From Moritella sp. PE36 (lineage in GTDB: Bacteria; Pseudomonadota; Gammaproteobacteria; Enterobacterales; Moritellaceae), in the NCBI RefSeq assembly GCF_000170855.1, contig NZ_ABCQ01000029.1:1-52877 (forward strand): a DNA stretch of 52,877 nt, given 5' to 3'. The first letter of the stretch is position 1. Each line of letters opens with the position of its first letter. The notes under the pieces are model-generated. The model saw nothing but the letters and a program-made list of their open reading frames with translations, had not been told where the DNA came from and did no database searches. The position numbers and the translations under genes are program-made. Positions 18,983 to 29,539 of this stretch are shown here, piece by piece.

Positions 18983-19954
18983 TTATAATACACCTGCGCG
19001 TAGTAAGTCATGCATGTTGAAGGCGCCGACCGGTTCTTGTTGTTCATTAACGACAATTAAACCATTAACTTTTTTATTTTCCATGACGGCGAGGGCTTCT
19101 GCGGCCAAGATATGTTCATTAATAGTAACACATCTTCGGGTCATTACTTCACTGATTGGGGTTTGGTGAATATCTATACGTGCATCAAGAATACGACGTA
19201 AATCACCATCAGTGAAAATGCCAACCAACCTTTTACCATTATTAACGGCTGTCATACCGAGCCCTTTTTTAGAGACTTCAAATAACGCCTCTGAAATAGT
19301 TTCGCTCTGTTGTACGCTTGGTACGCCGTCACCTTTATGCATAATATCTGAAATACGTAATAATAATTTTCTGCCTAAGCGACCGCCGGGATGAGACAGT
19401 GCAAAGTCATTTGCGGTAAATCCTTTTGCTTCGAGCAAGGCCACCGCGATCGCATCACCCATCACCAGACTTGCTGTGGTACTTGATGTTGGTGCCAATC
19501 CCAGCGGGCAAGCTTCTTTATCTACTTTAATACATAAACTAATTTTTGCTTCGCGCGCCATGGTTGAATCAGCATTACCTGTCATTGCTATAATGGGAAT
19601 GCTTAAACGTTTAAGCACCGGATATAATGCTAAAATTTCATCTGATTCACCGGAATTAGATAATGCCATCACCACATCACCACGTTCAATCATGCCCAGA
19701 TCACCATGGCTTGCTTCGGCTGGATGCACAAAGAATGCAGGGGTACCGGTACTGGCTAATGTCGCGGCAATTTTATTGGCGATATGACCTGATTTACCCA
19801 TGCCAGTCACAATGACTTTGCCTTTACGTGCGATTAATAATTCACAAGTTGCGGTAAACGTGGCATCAATATATTGGCTTAATTGAGAAATCGCTGCCGC
19901 TTCCGTGTTAATGACATTAAGCGCGCTTTGGCAATAGTTAAACTGACTCGACAT
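18983..19954 (-). CDS. kdsD: D-arabinose 5-phosphate isomerase KdsD
   Basis: KdsD interconverts ribulose-5-phosphate and arabinose-5-phosphate, the first step of Kdo synthesis. The 323 residues contain an N-terminal SIS sugar-phosphate domain (GMGKSGHIANKIAATLASTG near 50-69 and HPAEASHGDLGM near 77-88) and two C-terminal CBS domains (about 200-323). Family length is 328 in E. coli. It follows yrbG by 57 bp on the reverse strand and heads the kdsD-kdsC-lptCAB run. Confidence 0.96.
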   Translation of the reverse strand: MSSQFNYCQSALNVINTEAAAISQLSQYIDATFTATCELLIARKGKVIVTGMGKSGHIANKIAATLASTGTPAFFVHPAEASHGDLGMIERGDVVMALSNSGESDEILALYPVLKRLSIPIIAMTGNADSTMAREAKISLCIKVDKEACPLGLAPTSSTTASLVMGDAIAVALLEAKGFTANDFALSHPGGRLGRKLLLRISDIMHKGDGVPSVQQSETISEALFEVSKKGLGMTAVNNGKRLVGIFTDGDLRRILDARIDIHQTPISEVMTRRCVTINEHILAAEALAVMENKKVNGLIVVNEQQEPVGAFNMHDLLRAGVL

Positions 19955-20011
19955 GGTTATTCCCTAATGAAAATACTGTTTAATACTGAGATATAAAAAT
20001 ATTAAGTACGG

Positions 20012-20986
20012 TTAAATGCTACTAAATACAATGAATTGATATGCGACAAAACCAGCTAATAAAATACCACCTTCAACACGACTAATACGTCCTGGACGGC
20101 CTCTAAAGCCGATTGCCATCACTAGCATGACCACCGTTGCGCCAAGCATATAATAGAAATCACGACTAATAATCGCCGGGTCAATCATGCCGGGAGCTAA
20201 AATACCTGGTAGTGATAATACAGCTAAGATGTTGAATATATTAGAACCAATGATATTACCAATAGCAAGATCATCTTCACCTTTTAATACTCCCGATATC
20301 GATGCGGCGAGTTCTGGTAAGCTCGTGCCAATGGCAATAATAGTCAGGCCGATGACTAAATCACTCATGCCAAAATGCTGGGCAATCACAACGGCTGAAC
20401 CGACCAGGAAATGTGAACTGACAGGTAATGCAATCATGCCGAAGATTAACCAAGCAACCGCTTTCCTGGTTGGTACGCCTTCAGGAACTTCATCGTCATG
20501 CTCTTGGGTAAGTGGATCATTGCTTGGACGTTTTAATGCGAGGATAGTTAAAGTGAGGATAGTAATGAAGAAGAGTAATAATAAAATCACGCCTTCGTAC
20601 ATCTCCAGTTTTAAATCCCACAGCACAACACCCGCCAGTAGTGTGGTAATTAATACCATCGGGATCTCACGACGGATTGTTGTCGAGCCTACGAGTAATG
20701 GCTTTATTAACGCGGTGATCCCTAATACTAAGGTGATGTTGGTAATATTAGAGCCAATCGCATTACCAATGGCGGTGTTTGGTGAACCATTAAGGGATGC
20801 CGATACCGCGACCATCATCTCGGGCGCAGACGAACCCATCGCGACAATTGTTAGACCAATGATCAGTGGTGAAATACCGAGGTTTCGCGCGAGTCCAGCA
20901 GCACCATAGACGAATTTATCGGCACTAATGACGAGACCAATAAATCCAAGAATTAAAATTATAATATTTGTAGTTAGCATCGGCAC
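20012..20986 (-). CDS. yrbG: Calcium/sodium antiporter family protein YrbG
   Basis: YrbG belongs to the K+-dependent Na+/Ca2+ exchanger family of inner-membrane antiporters; its physiological role in bacteria is poorly known. The 324-residue product has about ten membrane helices in two inverted repeats, each with the alpha-repeat signature: MGSSAPEMMVAVSASLNG in the first half and IGTSLPELAASISGVLKG in the second, both followed by a GNAIGSN / GNIIGSNIFN motif. It is the usual gene before kdsD. In most relatives mlaF lies just upstream and divergent, but here ibaG does. Confidence 0.94.
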   Translation of the reverse strand: MPMLTTNIIILILGFIGLVISADKFVYGAAGLARNLGISPLIIGLTIVAMGSSAPEMMVAVSASLNGSPNTAIGNAIGSNITNITLVLGITALIKPLLVGSTTIRREIPMVLITTLLAGVVLWDLKLEMYEGVILLLLFFITILTLTILALKRPSNDPLTQEHDDEVPEGVPTRKAVAWLIFGMIALPVSSHFLVGSAVVIAQHFGMSDLVIGLTIIAIGTSLPELAASISGVLKGEDDLAIGNIIGSNIFNILAVLSLPGILAPGMIDPAIISRDFYYMLGATVVMLVMAIGFRGRPGRISRVEGGILLAGFVAYQFIVFSSI

Positions 20987-21302
20987 AATTTAAACGTTGG
21001 TAAGAAAGAACACTATTTTCGGTCTTTTTGCACTGAAAGAAAAGGTAAATTGTTAAATCTTGTTTATTATTCAAGGTTGCAGGATAAAAATCCTGACATA
21101 GTGATGTTTTGTGATTGTGTATTATAGCGATTACTTTTAGAATACTTGGCTATTTTAATACTTTAGTTTTAAGCGCAACTTTCTCAGATATATCGCCGTT
21201 CACTTAAAACTAAACGTGTTGTAAGGGGTCTATATAGATCCATGTTAGCGACATGTACAGTTTTAACTCGGCTTAGAATGGCGATCATAGGATTTAAGTA
21301 TT
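20987..21302. other. Intergenic region between divergent yrbG and ibaG
   Basis: This 316-bp gap holds no gene that I can support. It is AT-rich and must contain divergent promoters for yrbG and for ibaG-murA, which I cannot place reliably. It contains the inverted repeat listed at 21162-21214 and the palindrome TCTATATAGA at 21229-21238. In Enterobacteria and Vibrio the mlaFEDCB operon occupies this position; no remnant of it is visible. Confidence 0.6.
21162..21214. repeat. 12-bp perfect inverted repeat upstream of ibaG
   Basis: TTTAGTTTTAAG (21162-21173) and CTTAAAACTAAA (21203-21214) are exact inverted copies 29 bp apart, about 90 bp before the ibaG start. There is no T-run after the right arm. 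It could be a leader stem or a paired regulator site. Confidence 0.55.
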
Positions 21303-22834
<1,532 letters not shown>

Positions 22835-22867
22835 TATTGCTCGACGTTTTGTCGTGTGAATAACGGC

Positions 22868-22890
22868 TAATAACCTGTATTCGGTTATTA
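22868..22890 (+). repeat. Small hairpin after murA
   Basis: TAATAACC (22868-22875) and GGTTATTA (22883-22890) form an 8-bp stem with a 7-nt loop, 34 bp past the murA stop. It precedes the main terminator and may protect the 3' end or act as a weaker second stop. Confidence 0.45.
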
Positions 22891-22909
22891 TATAGAATAT
22901 ATATTATAG

Positions 22910-22937
22910 AAAAGGCGCATTGATATGCGCCTTTTTT
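22910..22937. terminator. Bidirectional terminator between murA and degS
   Basis: AAAAGGCGCAT (22910-22920), loop TGA, and ATGCGCCTTTTTT (22924-22936/7) form a strong stem with A- and T-runs on either side. It serves both convergent genes, murA and degS, and marks another block junction. Confidence 0.9.
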
Positions 22938-22957
22938 GTATCTGTTTTTTTCTTAAG

Positions 22958-24049
22958 TTATGACTGTGGTTGTAGTGCTTGCAATTCACCGAGTGTTACA
23001 GAGATCTCGAGTTGCTTGCCTTCTCGTATGACGGTTAAATTAATTTTTGAACCCGGGCGCTGTTCTGCCACCACATCCATTAACCAAATAACATTATCAA
23101 TCTCAGATCCGTTGAATTTGATCACTACATCGCCTGCGACCAATCCGGCCTTTTCTGCGGGCGAATCAGGTGCGGTATTTTGCACCACAATACCTTGATT
23201 GGCTTTCAAACCGAGTAATTTTGCCATCACGGCATTAATTGATGTGCCTTCAATACCGAGATAACCACGGATCACGCGACCATTGGCAATTAATGCATGC
23301 ATAATTTTAACGGCTAACGGATAAGGGATCGCAAAGCTGATACCCATAGTTTCAACATTATTCGCGACCTGAAATGACGCGGTATTAATACCCACTAATT
23401 CACCCAGGCTATTAACCAATGCACCACCCGAGTTCCCCTCGTTAATGGCCGCATCGGTTTGTAAGAAGTTTTGATGTCCTGTGGTACTCATGCCAATGCG
23501 ACCACGTGCACTGATAATACCTTGAGTGATGGTTTGACCTAAGTTGTACGGATTACCGATAGCCAGAACTACATCACCAATATTGGTCTGTTCGTGTTTA
23601 CTTTGGGGGATGCTGGGTAGATTTTTAGCATCTATGTGTAATACGGCCAGGTCGGTGTATCGATCAAAACCAATTAATTCCGCAGTGAAAAATCGACCGT
23701 CCTGCAGAGCCACAATAATTTGATCTGCATTAGCAATGACGTGGTAGTTTGTGAGTAAATAACCTTTGTTATTCATGATCACGCCAGAACCTAGGCTTTG
23801 TGGGCGTAATGTTGGTTTACTATTGATCGTTGATTTTTGGTAGGTGCGGGTATAAATATTAACCACGGAAGGCGCAGCCCGTTTTACCGCAGCTGAAAAA
23901 CTCATTTGATCATTAAGGCCCAATGAAAATGGCTGAGTCAGTCCTAAACTTTGCTTGTTTTGTAATTGCGGTAACGCCAAAAGCAGTATTGCCGCTACAG
24001 CGATACCGAGTAAGATACTTTTTGAAATATATGACCACAAACCTTGCAC
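22958..24049 (-). CDS. degS: Inner-membrane serine protease DegS (sigmaE stress sensor)
   Basis: DegS detects misfolded outer-membrane proteins through its PDZ domain and makes the first cut in RseA, starting the sigmaE response. The 363-residue protein has one N-terminal membrane anchor (ISKSILLGIAVAAILLLALP, about 8-27), a trypsin-like domain with H103, D133 and S207 (NEGNSGGAL), and a single PDZ domain at about 260-355. The single PDZ and uncleaved anchor set it apart from DegQ next door. E. coli DegS has 355 residues. It follows degQ by 95 bp. Confidence 0.95.
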   Translation of the reverse strand: MQGLWSYISKSILLGIAVAAILLLALPQLQNKQSLGLTQPFSLGLNDQMSFSAAVKRAAPSVVNIYTRTYQKSTINSKPTLRPQSLGSGVIMNNKGYLLTNYHVIANADQIIVALQDGRFFTAELIGFDRYTDLAVLHIDAKNLPSIPQSKHEQTNIGDVVLAIGNPYNLGQTITQGIISARGRIGMSTTGHQNFLQTDAAINEGNSGGALVNSLGELVGINTASFQVANNVETMGISFAIPYPLAVKIMHALIANGRVIRGYLGIEGTSINAVMAKLLGLKANQGIVVQNTAPDSPAEKAGLVAGDVVIKFNGSEIDNVIWLMDVVAEQRPGSKINLTVIREGKQLEISVTLGELQALQPQS

Positions 24050-24144
24050 CGAGATATCCCTACGTTACCCACTAAAAATCGCAACGTAGAGAATAGCACC
24101 TCTGCCTACTATAATGTAGGAAATAACGTAAAGTGATGTAAGTA

Positions 24145-25506
24145 CTAGCGTAATACCAAGAATAAATGCTGATTTCCGCGCTTGATATTAAGTGCGAGAG
24201 TGGCTTTTTCTTCAGTGAGTAATTCACGTAACTGGGCTAAGTTTTTCACTTTATCCTTGTTAACACCAATAATAATATCACCTTCCTCTAAGCCCGATGC
24301 CGCCGCTATTGAACGGGGTTCGACTTTCGCAATCAGCACGCCTTGATTGTTGTCGGCTGTGGCCAATGCAGTGCCTGCAAGCCCCGGGTGTAAGTTACTG
24401 GCATTGGCAAGTTTGTTATCTGCCGGTTTTAACGTTGCCGTTACGCGCTTTTCGGTCCCGTCTCTGACCACGCCCAACGTGATTTGTTTGTCTGGCCCTA
24501 ACGTGCCTATTCGTGCTCTTAATTCGCTAAAACTACGGATGTTATTGTTATTAACACTGACAATAATATCACCCGCTATCAAGCCCGCTTCTGCTGCGGC
24601 GGAGTTTGGGGTTACTTGGTTGATGAACGCGCCATATTGTATATCGATATCGAACGCTTTCGCCAAATCAGGGGTCAGCTCTTGGCCTGAAACACCTAAT
24701 ACGCCGCGGCGAACTTCACCATGTTCAATGATTTGCTGTACTAGGTTATTGGCCATATTCGCTGGTATTGCAAAACCAATGCCGACATTACCCCCATTAG
24801 GTCCTAATATCGCCGTATTAATCCCGATTAACTCTCCACGTAAATTAAGCAAGGCGCCACCGGAGTTACCGCTATTAATCGCCGCATCAGTTTGAATGAA
24901 ATTTTCCAGGTTTTCTAATTGCAAACCTGTGCGACCTAAGGCACTGACAATACCTGACGTCACTGTTTGACCTAAGCCAAAGGGATTACCAATCGCGATA
25001 GTGAAATCACCGACCCGTAATTTATCCGAGTCGGCGAATTTAATCGCGGTTAAATTTTCGGCTTTAATTTGTAATAAGGCAATATCACTGCTTTTATCGG
25101 CACCAACAAGTTTTGCTTCATATTCATGCCCGTCTTTCAACATGACTTTGATCTCGTCAGCATCGGCAATAACATGATTATTGGTGAGGATATAACCTTG
25201 TTCAGCATCGATGATCACGCCCGAACCCAGACCTTGGAAAGGTCGACGTTGTTGTTGTGAACCATGGCCTTCAGGCCCAAAGAAATAGCGAAAAGCTTCA
25301 GGTATACGTTGCTGCGATACCTTAGTACCAGAAACTGAAATATTCACTACGGCAGGCGTGACTTGTTCGAGAATGGGGGCAAGACTCGGTATTGATTGTC
25401 CTGCAACAGCGAGTGGGAGTGCTGCTGTTGCAGGTAGACTTGCTAACCCTATTGCCGTGCTTAATGTTAGTGCGGTAAGAGTCGTTAAATGTGATTTTAC
25501 GTTCAT
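24145..25506 (-). CDS. degQ: Periplasmic serine endoprotease/chaperone DegQ (DegP family)
   Basis: DegQ/DegP-type HtrA proteins degrade or hold misfolded periplasmic proteins in large cage oligomers. The 453 residues begin with a signal peptide ending LPATA-A at about residue 28. They continue with a protease domain with H111, D141 and S215 (NSGNSGGAL), and two PDZ domains (about 255-345 and 365-450). The short LA loop (about residues 60-90, Gln/Arg-rich) and the location beside degS favour DegQ over DegP; many marine gammaproteobacteria have only this one. The gene order degQ-degS matches E. coli. Confidence 0.95.
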   Translation of the reverse strand: MNVKSHLTTLTALTLSTAIGLASLPATAALPLAVAGQSIPSLAPILEQVTPAVVNISVSGTKVSQQRIPEAFRYFFGPEGHGSQQQRRPFQGLGSGVIIDAEQGYILTNNHVIADADEIKVMLKDGHEYEAKLVGADKSSDIALLQIKAENLTAIKFADSDKLRVGDFTIAIGNPFGLGQTVTSGIVSALGRTGLQLENLENFIQTDAAINSGNSGGALLNLRGELIGINTAILGPNGGNVGIGFAIPANMANNLVQQIIEHGEVRRGVLGVSGQELTPDLAKAFDIDIQYGAFINQVTPNSAAAEAGLIAGDIIVSVNNNNIRSFSELRARIGTLGPDKQITLGVVRDGTEKRVTATLKPADNKLANASNLHPGLAGTALATADNNQGVLIAKVEPRSIAAASGLEEGDIIIGVNKDKVKNLAQLRELLTEEKATLALNIKRGNQHLFLVLR

Positions 25507-25573
25507 AACTATTTAAGCCTTTGAAAATTATAAGCATAAATAGTTAGATGTAGCCAGGATATAAAAGTTCAAG

Positions 25574-25945
25574 TTATTTGTTTAGTAATCCTGAAGCCGT
25601 ACTTGAGTAATCTTTTGGCTGACCTTCAACGGGCTCTGCAGGATCGATGACTGCTTTGGTCTGAAAAGGAATATCTTTAACGGCAACATTATCTAATAAA
25701 TGTTTGGCGTTATTGGCCAAGTGTTGCTGCATTTCAACATAGGTATCAGATAATTTCATTAATAACGCTTCAGTGCTGGTGAAGTGTTCATTCACATCAT
25801 GCTTGTATTGTTCAATCTCAGCTTCTTTGGCTAATAACTTACCCTTAAACTTACCGGTTTGGTCTTTTGTATTTGTTGCTTTTGCAATAGAAAAACCGAG
25901 AACAAGACCGACAATTAAACTAATTAGTATTTCAAGATAGGGCAT
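25574..25945 (-). CDS. zapG: Inner-membrane protein ZapG (YhcB, DUF1043)
   Basis: ZapG (YhcB) is a small inner-membrane protein that interacts with the division and elongation machinery; its loss disturbs septation and envelope growth in E. coli. The 123 residues have an N-terminal membrane helix (ILISLIVGLVLGFSIAKA, about 6-23), a coiled-coil at about 35-85 with the conserved LYDHYQQ-like segment here reading EHFTSTEALLMKLSDTYVEMQQHL, and a low-complexity polar tail. GAGGT precedes the ATG. Divergent from zapE, upstream of degQ. Confidence 0.92.
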   Translation of the reverse strand: MPYLEILISLIVGLVLGFSIAKATNTKDQTGKFKGKLLAKEAEIEQYKHDVNEHFTSTEALLMKLSDTYVEMQQHLANNAKHLLDNVAVKDIPFQTKAVIDPAEPVEGQPKDYSSTASGLLNK

Positions 25946-26122
25946 ATAGACCTCGTTAAATGATAATTTTACTCACTAAAATAGCGTGTTTCTTTTGATA
26001 CTTTAATATAAGCACCTTTGTTTTAAAATAGTGTATTTCAAAAGAATACAACATGGTAGCATTGATTATTATTAATGCGTGGTGAACAAGGCGTTAGAAA
26101 CAGTAAAGGATTAGCAATTATA

Positions 26123-27235
26123 ATGACCCCAGTAGAAAAATATCAGCTTGATTTAAAGCGCCCTGATTTTCTGTTTGATGCCGCACAAGAAAATGCAGTA
26201 ATGGCATTACAACGCTTGTTTGATGAATTATTAATGGTACCGGAACTACCTGCCAAACGCGGTTTATTTGCCAAGCTAAAAGGCTTAACGACAAAGCAGA
26301 CGCCGACGCAAGCTAATCCAATTAAAGGGATTTATTTTTGGGGCGGAGTGGGAAGAGGTAAGACCTATTTAGTTGATACTTTCTACGATTGTCTGCCGTT
26401 CGAGAATAAAACTCGCATTCACTTTCACCGTTTTATGCATCGAATTCATCAAGAGCTAAAAGGTTTAGCACAGCAGAAAGACCCACTTAAAGTGATTGCA
26501 AAAAAGTTAGCAGATGAAACGCGGGTTATTTGCTTCGATGAATTTTTTGTGTCGGATATTACTGATGCAATGATTTTAGGCACCTTGTTTGAAGAGTTAT
26601 TTACCCATCAGGTCATTCTTGTGGCGACATCGAATATCATTCCGGATGAGCTTTATCGTAATGGTTTGCAACGGGCCCGCTTTTTACCTGCGATCCAGTT
26701 GATTAATCAAAACTGCGACATCATCAATGTCGATAGTGGGGTGGATTATCGCTTACGTACCTTAGAGCAAGCGGAGATCTATCATTTTCCTCTGGACAGT
26801 GCTGCGCAGAAAAATTTAGACCAATATTTTCAGCAGTTATCTTGTGATCCCCGTAACTATAATCAACCAATCGACATTGAAAATCGCCAGATACCGACAT
26901 TGGCTGAAGCCGATAGCGTGTTGATGATTGATTTCAATGAACTATGTGGCGGACCTCGTAGCCAAGTTGATTATATGGAGATTTCGCGTATCTACCACAC
27001 GGTCTTGCTGGCTAATGTAAAACAGATGGGCCCGTTAACGGGTGATGTCGCGCGTCGTTTTATTGCTATGGTCGATGAATTTTACGAACGCAATGTCACC
27101 TTGATAATGTCAGCTGAACTAGAAATGTCGGCGTTATATACCAGTGGTTTATTAGAGTTCGAATTTCGCCGATGTTTATCACGTTTGCAAGAAATGCAAT
27201 CGCATGAATATTTAGGGCGTGAACATTTACCTTAG
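26123..27235 (+). CDS. zapE: Cell division protein ZapE (AFG1-like ATPase)
   Basis: ZapE is a Z-ring-associated P-loop ATPase of the AFG1/LACE1 family that helps constriction under stress and anaerobic growth. The ATG at 26123 is preferred: it gives MTPVEKYQLDLKRPDF, the typical start of marine homologues, and 370 residues (E. coli 375). An in-frame ATG at 26075 adds 16 residues but lacks a ribosome-binding site. Walker A is GVGRGKT, Walker B is VICFDEFFVSDITDA, followed by sensor 1 LVATSNIIPDELY and the C-terminal LCGGPRSQVDYMEISRIYHTV region with residues typical of the family. Divergent from zapG. Confidence 0.94.
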   Translation: MTPVEKYQLDLKRPDFLFDAAQENAVMALQRLFDELLMVPELPAKRGLFAKLKGLTTKQTPTQANPIKGIYFWGGVGRGKTYLVDTFYDCLPFENKTRIHFHRFMHRIHQELKGLAQQKDPLKVIAKKLADETRVICFDEFFVSDITDAMILGTLFEELFTHQVILVATSNIIPDELYRNGLQRARFLPAIQLINQNCDIINVDSGVDYRLRTLEQAEIYHFPLDSAAQKNLDQYFQQLSCDPRNYNQPIDIENRQIPTLAEADSVLMIDFNELCGGPRSQVDYMEISRIYHTVLLANVKQMGPLTGDVARRFIAMVDEFYERNVTLIMSAELEMSALYTSGLLEFEFRRCLSRLQEMQSHEYLGREHLP

Positions 27236-27384
27236 TGCCGATTGCGTTATGAACATGACTGCTTTAGCACCGAATAGGTAGTTTTTGTACACGTTATTAA
27301 AATAAATACACTAACTAACGCATTTATTTATTGAGTTACGATGAGTATATAGGCTATTGTTTCGGCGGACATGAACTGACAAAG

Positions 27385-27409
27385 TGACGTATATAGTGTT
27401 ATTACGTCA
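27385..27409. repeat. 7-bp inverted repeat upstream of coaA
   Basis: TGACGTA (27385-27391) and TACGTCA (27403-27409) are separated by 11 bp in the 251-bp gap between zapE and coaA. The gap shows no terminator for zapE and no clear promoter for coaA. A dimeric regulator site is possible, but 7 bp is short enough for chance. Confidence 0.3.
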
Positions 27410-27486
27410 TTAAATTCATCGTAAAGGCTTGCTTCTAAATGCGTGAAGTAAGTGATTATTAGGGCGTTAAGTAGGCTTTTAGTTTA

Positions 27487-28419
27487 ATGAATTACTCACC
27501 ATATCAAGTGTTTGACAGGGAATATTGGGCTGAGCTGCGAGAGTCGGTACCGCTGACCTTATCGGCAATCGAATTAAAGCAGTTGCAGGGTATTAATGAA
27601 CGCGTTTCAATTGAAGAAGTGTGCGATATTTACCTGCCGTTGTCGCGTTTGCTTAATTTATATGTCACTAATCGTATGCAACGTCGTGTTGTCCGTGATC
27701 AATTCTTGGGACGCAAAGTAGCTAAAGTACCCTACATTATCAGCCTTGCGGGTAGTGTTGCCGTTGGTAAAAGTACCACAGCAAGGATCTTGCAGGCCTT
27801 GTTGCAATGCTGGCGTGAGCATCCCAAAGTTGCATTGGTCACCACCGATGGTTTTTTGTATCCTAATGCGTATTTAAAAGAACATGACATGATGAAGCGT
27901 AAAGGCTTTCCTGAAAGTTATGACATTAATGCCTTAGTTAAATTTGTGGCTGACATTAAATCAGGTAATGCGCGTGTTACCGCCCCCGTCTATTCACATT
28001 TCTCTTATGATATTGAACCGGGCAACGAAGTCGTTGTTGAGCAGCCTGATATTGTGATTCTCGAAGGCTTAAATGTGTTGCAATCGGGATTAGAGTACCC
28101 CAATGATCCGCATCGCGTGTTCGTCTCCGATTTTGTTGATTTCTCTATCTATGTCGATGCTGATACTGAAAACCTTGAAAACTGGTATGTGCAACGTTTC
28201 TTACAGCTCCGAGAAAGTGCTTTTTCCGATTCGAGTTCTTATTTTCATCACTATGCTAAATTAGGTGAGGATGAAGCAAAAGATGTGGCATTGAACATTT
28301 GGCGTACAATTAATGGTAAAAACTTAGTAGAAAATATCTTACCAACGCGAGAACGTGCTAACCTAATTCTTACTAAAGACCTAAATCATCAAGTGCATCA
28401 AGTTAAATTGCGGAAATAA
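27487..28419 (+). CDS. coaA: Type I pantothenate kinase CoaA
   Basis: CoaA phosphorylates pantothenate, the controlling first step of coenzyme A synthesis, and is feedback-inhibited by CoA. The 310 residues (E. coli 316) show Walker [10 protein letters not shown] near 94-102, the [10 protein letters not shown] segment with the catalytic Asp, KGFPESYD, and [10 protein letters not shown] near 197-206; YFHHYAKL near 257 fits the pantothenate/CoA pocket region. In E. coli and Vibrio coaA lies near birA and the tRNA-tuf cluster; here it is between zapE and rplM, with 251 and 248 bp of spacer, so it is probably transcribed on its own. Confidence 0.97.
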   Translation: MNYSPYQVFDREYWAELRESVPLTLSAIELKQLQGINERVSIEEVCDIYLPLSRLLNLYVTNRMQRRVVRDQFLGRKVAKVPYIISLAGSVAVGKSTTARILQALLQCWREHPKVALVTTDGFLYPNAYLKEHDMMKRKGFPESYDINALVKFVADIKSGNARVTAPVYSHFSYDIEPGNEVVVEQPDIVILEGLNVLQSGLEYPNDPHRVFVSDFVDFSIYVDADTENLENWYVQRFLQLRESAFSDSSSYFHHYAKLGEDEAKDVALNIWRTINGKNLVENILPTRERANLILTKDLNHQVHQVKLRK

Positions 28420-28492
28420 TCTTAATTTCAGTCATTTTCTTGGCCTTATGTTGATGTTTTTTGAGATTAATCTATATTTTTTTAAAATATAG

Positions 28493-28521
28493 GTGAAATT
28501 TCGCTCATTTCTCTTTATAAT
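28493..28521 (+). promoter_or_regulatory. Probable sigma70 promoter for rplM-rpsI
   Basis: A perfect -10 TATAAT (28516-28521) lies 17 bp after GTGAAA (28493-28498), which matches four of six -35 bases. Next to an A/T-rich upstream stretch (28470-28490, like an UP element). Transcription would start near 28528, giving a 140-nt leader before rplM. Confidence 0.7.
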
Positions 28522-28536
28522 ACGCGCTGCCCACGA

Positions 28537-28629
28537 ACAAGGTGCTGTGGTGGTTCCTTGTCCTAATGACGCCATGTACTTATTCGAAGGGATGAGCAAG
28601 GTATATAGTTCACGTATAGATAACTATAT
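28537..28629 (+). promoter_or_regulatory. Structured rplM leader (possible L13 autoregulatory site)
   Basis: The 5' untranslated region of rplM can form ACAAGG/CCTTGT (28537-28542 with 28556-28561) and ATATAGTT/AACTATAT (28603-28610 with 28622-28629). Autogenous repression by L13 through the rplM leader has been reported in E. coli; that this leader does the same is inferred from position and structure only. Confidence 0.5.
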
Positions 28630-28667
28630 GTGATAGTTTAAACAAATTTTATTGGGTTCAATATAAA

Positions 28668-29096
28668 ATGAAAACTTTTGTTGCTACACCAAGCACGATC
28701 AAACGTGAATGGTTCGTTGTTGACGCTGAAGGTAAAACTTTAGGTCGTCTTGCGACTGAAATCGCTTCTCGCTTACGTGGTAAGCATAAGCCTGAGTTCA
28801 CTCCTCATGCTGATACTGGCGATTACATCATCGTTGTAAACTGTGAAAAAATCGTTGTAACTGGTAACAAAGCGAAAGGTAAAATTTACTACTCGCACAC
28901 TGGTTACATTGGCGGCATTAAATCAATTAGCTTTGAAAAGCTTATTGAAAAAGCTCCAGAGCGTGTTATCCAGTCTGCGGTTAAAGGTATGTTGCCAAAA
29001 GGTCCTCTAGGCCGTGCAATGTTCCGTAAGATGAAAGTATACGCAGGTCCAGAGCACAATCATGCTGCTCAACAACCACAAGTTCTAGACATCTAA
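28668..29096 (+). CDS. rplM: 50S ribosomal protein L13
   Basis: L13 is an early-assembly protein of the large subunit. The product has 142 residues, exactly the E. coli length, and nearly identical style: [20 protein letters not shown] at the start, [40 protein letters not shown], and [31 protein letters not shown] near the end (about residues 107-138). Codon use is that of a highly expressed gene (CGT arginines). Followed 18 bp later by rpsI in the universal rplM-rpsI operon. Confidence 0.99.
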   Translation: MKTFVATPSTIKREWFVVDAEGKTLGRLATEIASRLRGKHKPEFTPHADTGDYIIVVNCEKIVVTGNKAKGKIYYSHTGYIGGIKSISFEKLIEKAPERVIQSAVKGMLPKGPLGRAMFRKMKVYAGPEHNHAAQQPQVLDI

Positions 29097-29114
29097 TTTA
29101 CGGAATTTAAGCAA

Positions 29115-29507
29115 ATGGCAGAAAATCAATACTACGGCACTGGTCGTCGTAAAAGTTCAACAGCTCGTGTATTCATGAAAGCTGGTACGGGTCAACTAAC
29201 TATCAATAAACGTTCTTTGGAAGTTTATTTTGGTCGTGATACAGCTCGTATGGTTGTTCGTCAAGCACTAGAATTAGTTGAACTACAAGACAAATTCGAC
29301 CTAAACATCACTGTTAAAGGTGGTGGTACTACTGGTCAAGCTGGCGCAATTCGTCACGGTATCACTCGCGCACTTATGGAATATGACGAAACTCTTCGTC
29401 CTGCTCTACGTGCTGCTGGTTTTGTTACTCGTGATGCTCGTCAAGTTGAACGTAAGAAAGTTGGTCTTAGAAAAGCACGTAAACGTCCACAGTTCTCAAA
29501 ACGTTAA
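29115..29507 (+). CDS. rpsI: 30S ribosomal protein S9
   Basis: S9 sits in the small-subunit head, its C-terminal tail reaching the P-site tRNA. The 130 residues equal E. coli S9. Visible are [19 protein letters not shown] at the start, [18 protein letters not shown] near 70-87, and the basic tail [16 protein letters not shown] with the terminal Lys-Arg that contacts tRNA. Highly expressed codon use. A strong terminator follows. Confidence 0.99.
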   Translation: MAENQYYGTGRRKSSTARVFMKAGTGQLTINKRSLEVYFGRDTARMVVRQALELVELQDKFDLNITVKGGGTTGQAGAIRHGITRALMEYDETLRPALRAAGFVTRDARQVERKKVGLRKARKRPQFSKR

Positions 29508-29539
29508 TTCGTTTTTTGGTGGTTCGCTTTATTGCGACG

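Noticed and set aside
20187-20909. 240-codon forward open frame opposite yrbG
   Set aside because: An antisense shadow of the YrbG membrane protein; no ribosome-binding site or family resemblance.
24050-24144. CTACGTT/AACGTAG and CCTAC/GTAGG stems between degQ and degS
   Set aside because: Short stems without a U-run; not enough to call a terminator, and no clear sigmaE promoter could be read.
24347-24895. 182-codon forward open frame opposite degQ
   Set aside because: Antisense to the conserved DegQ protease and PDZ region; no independent support.
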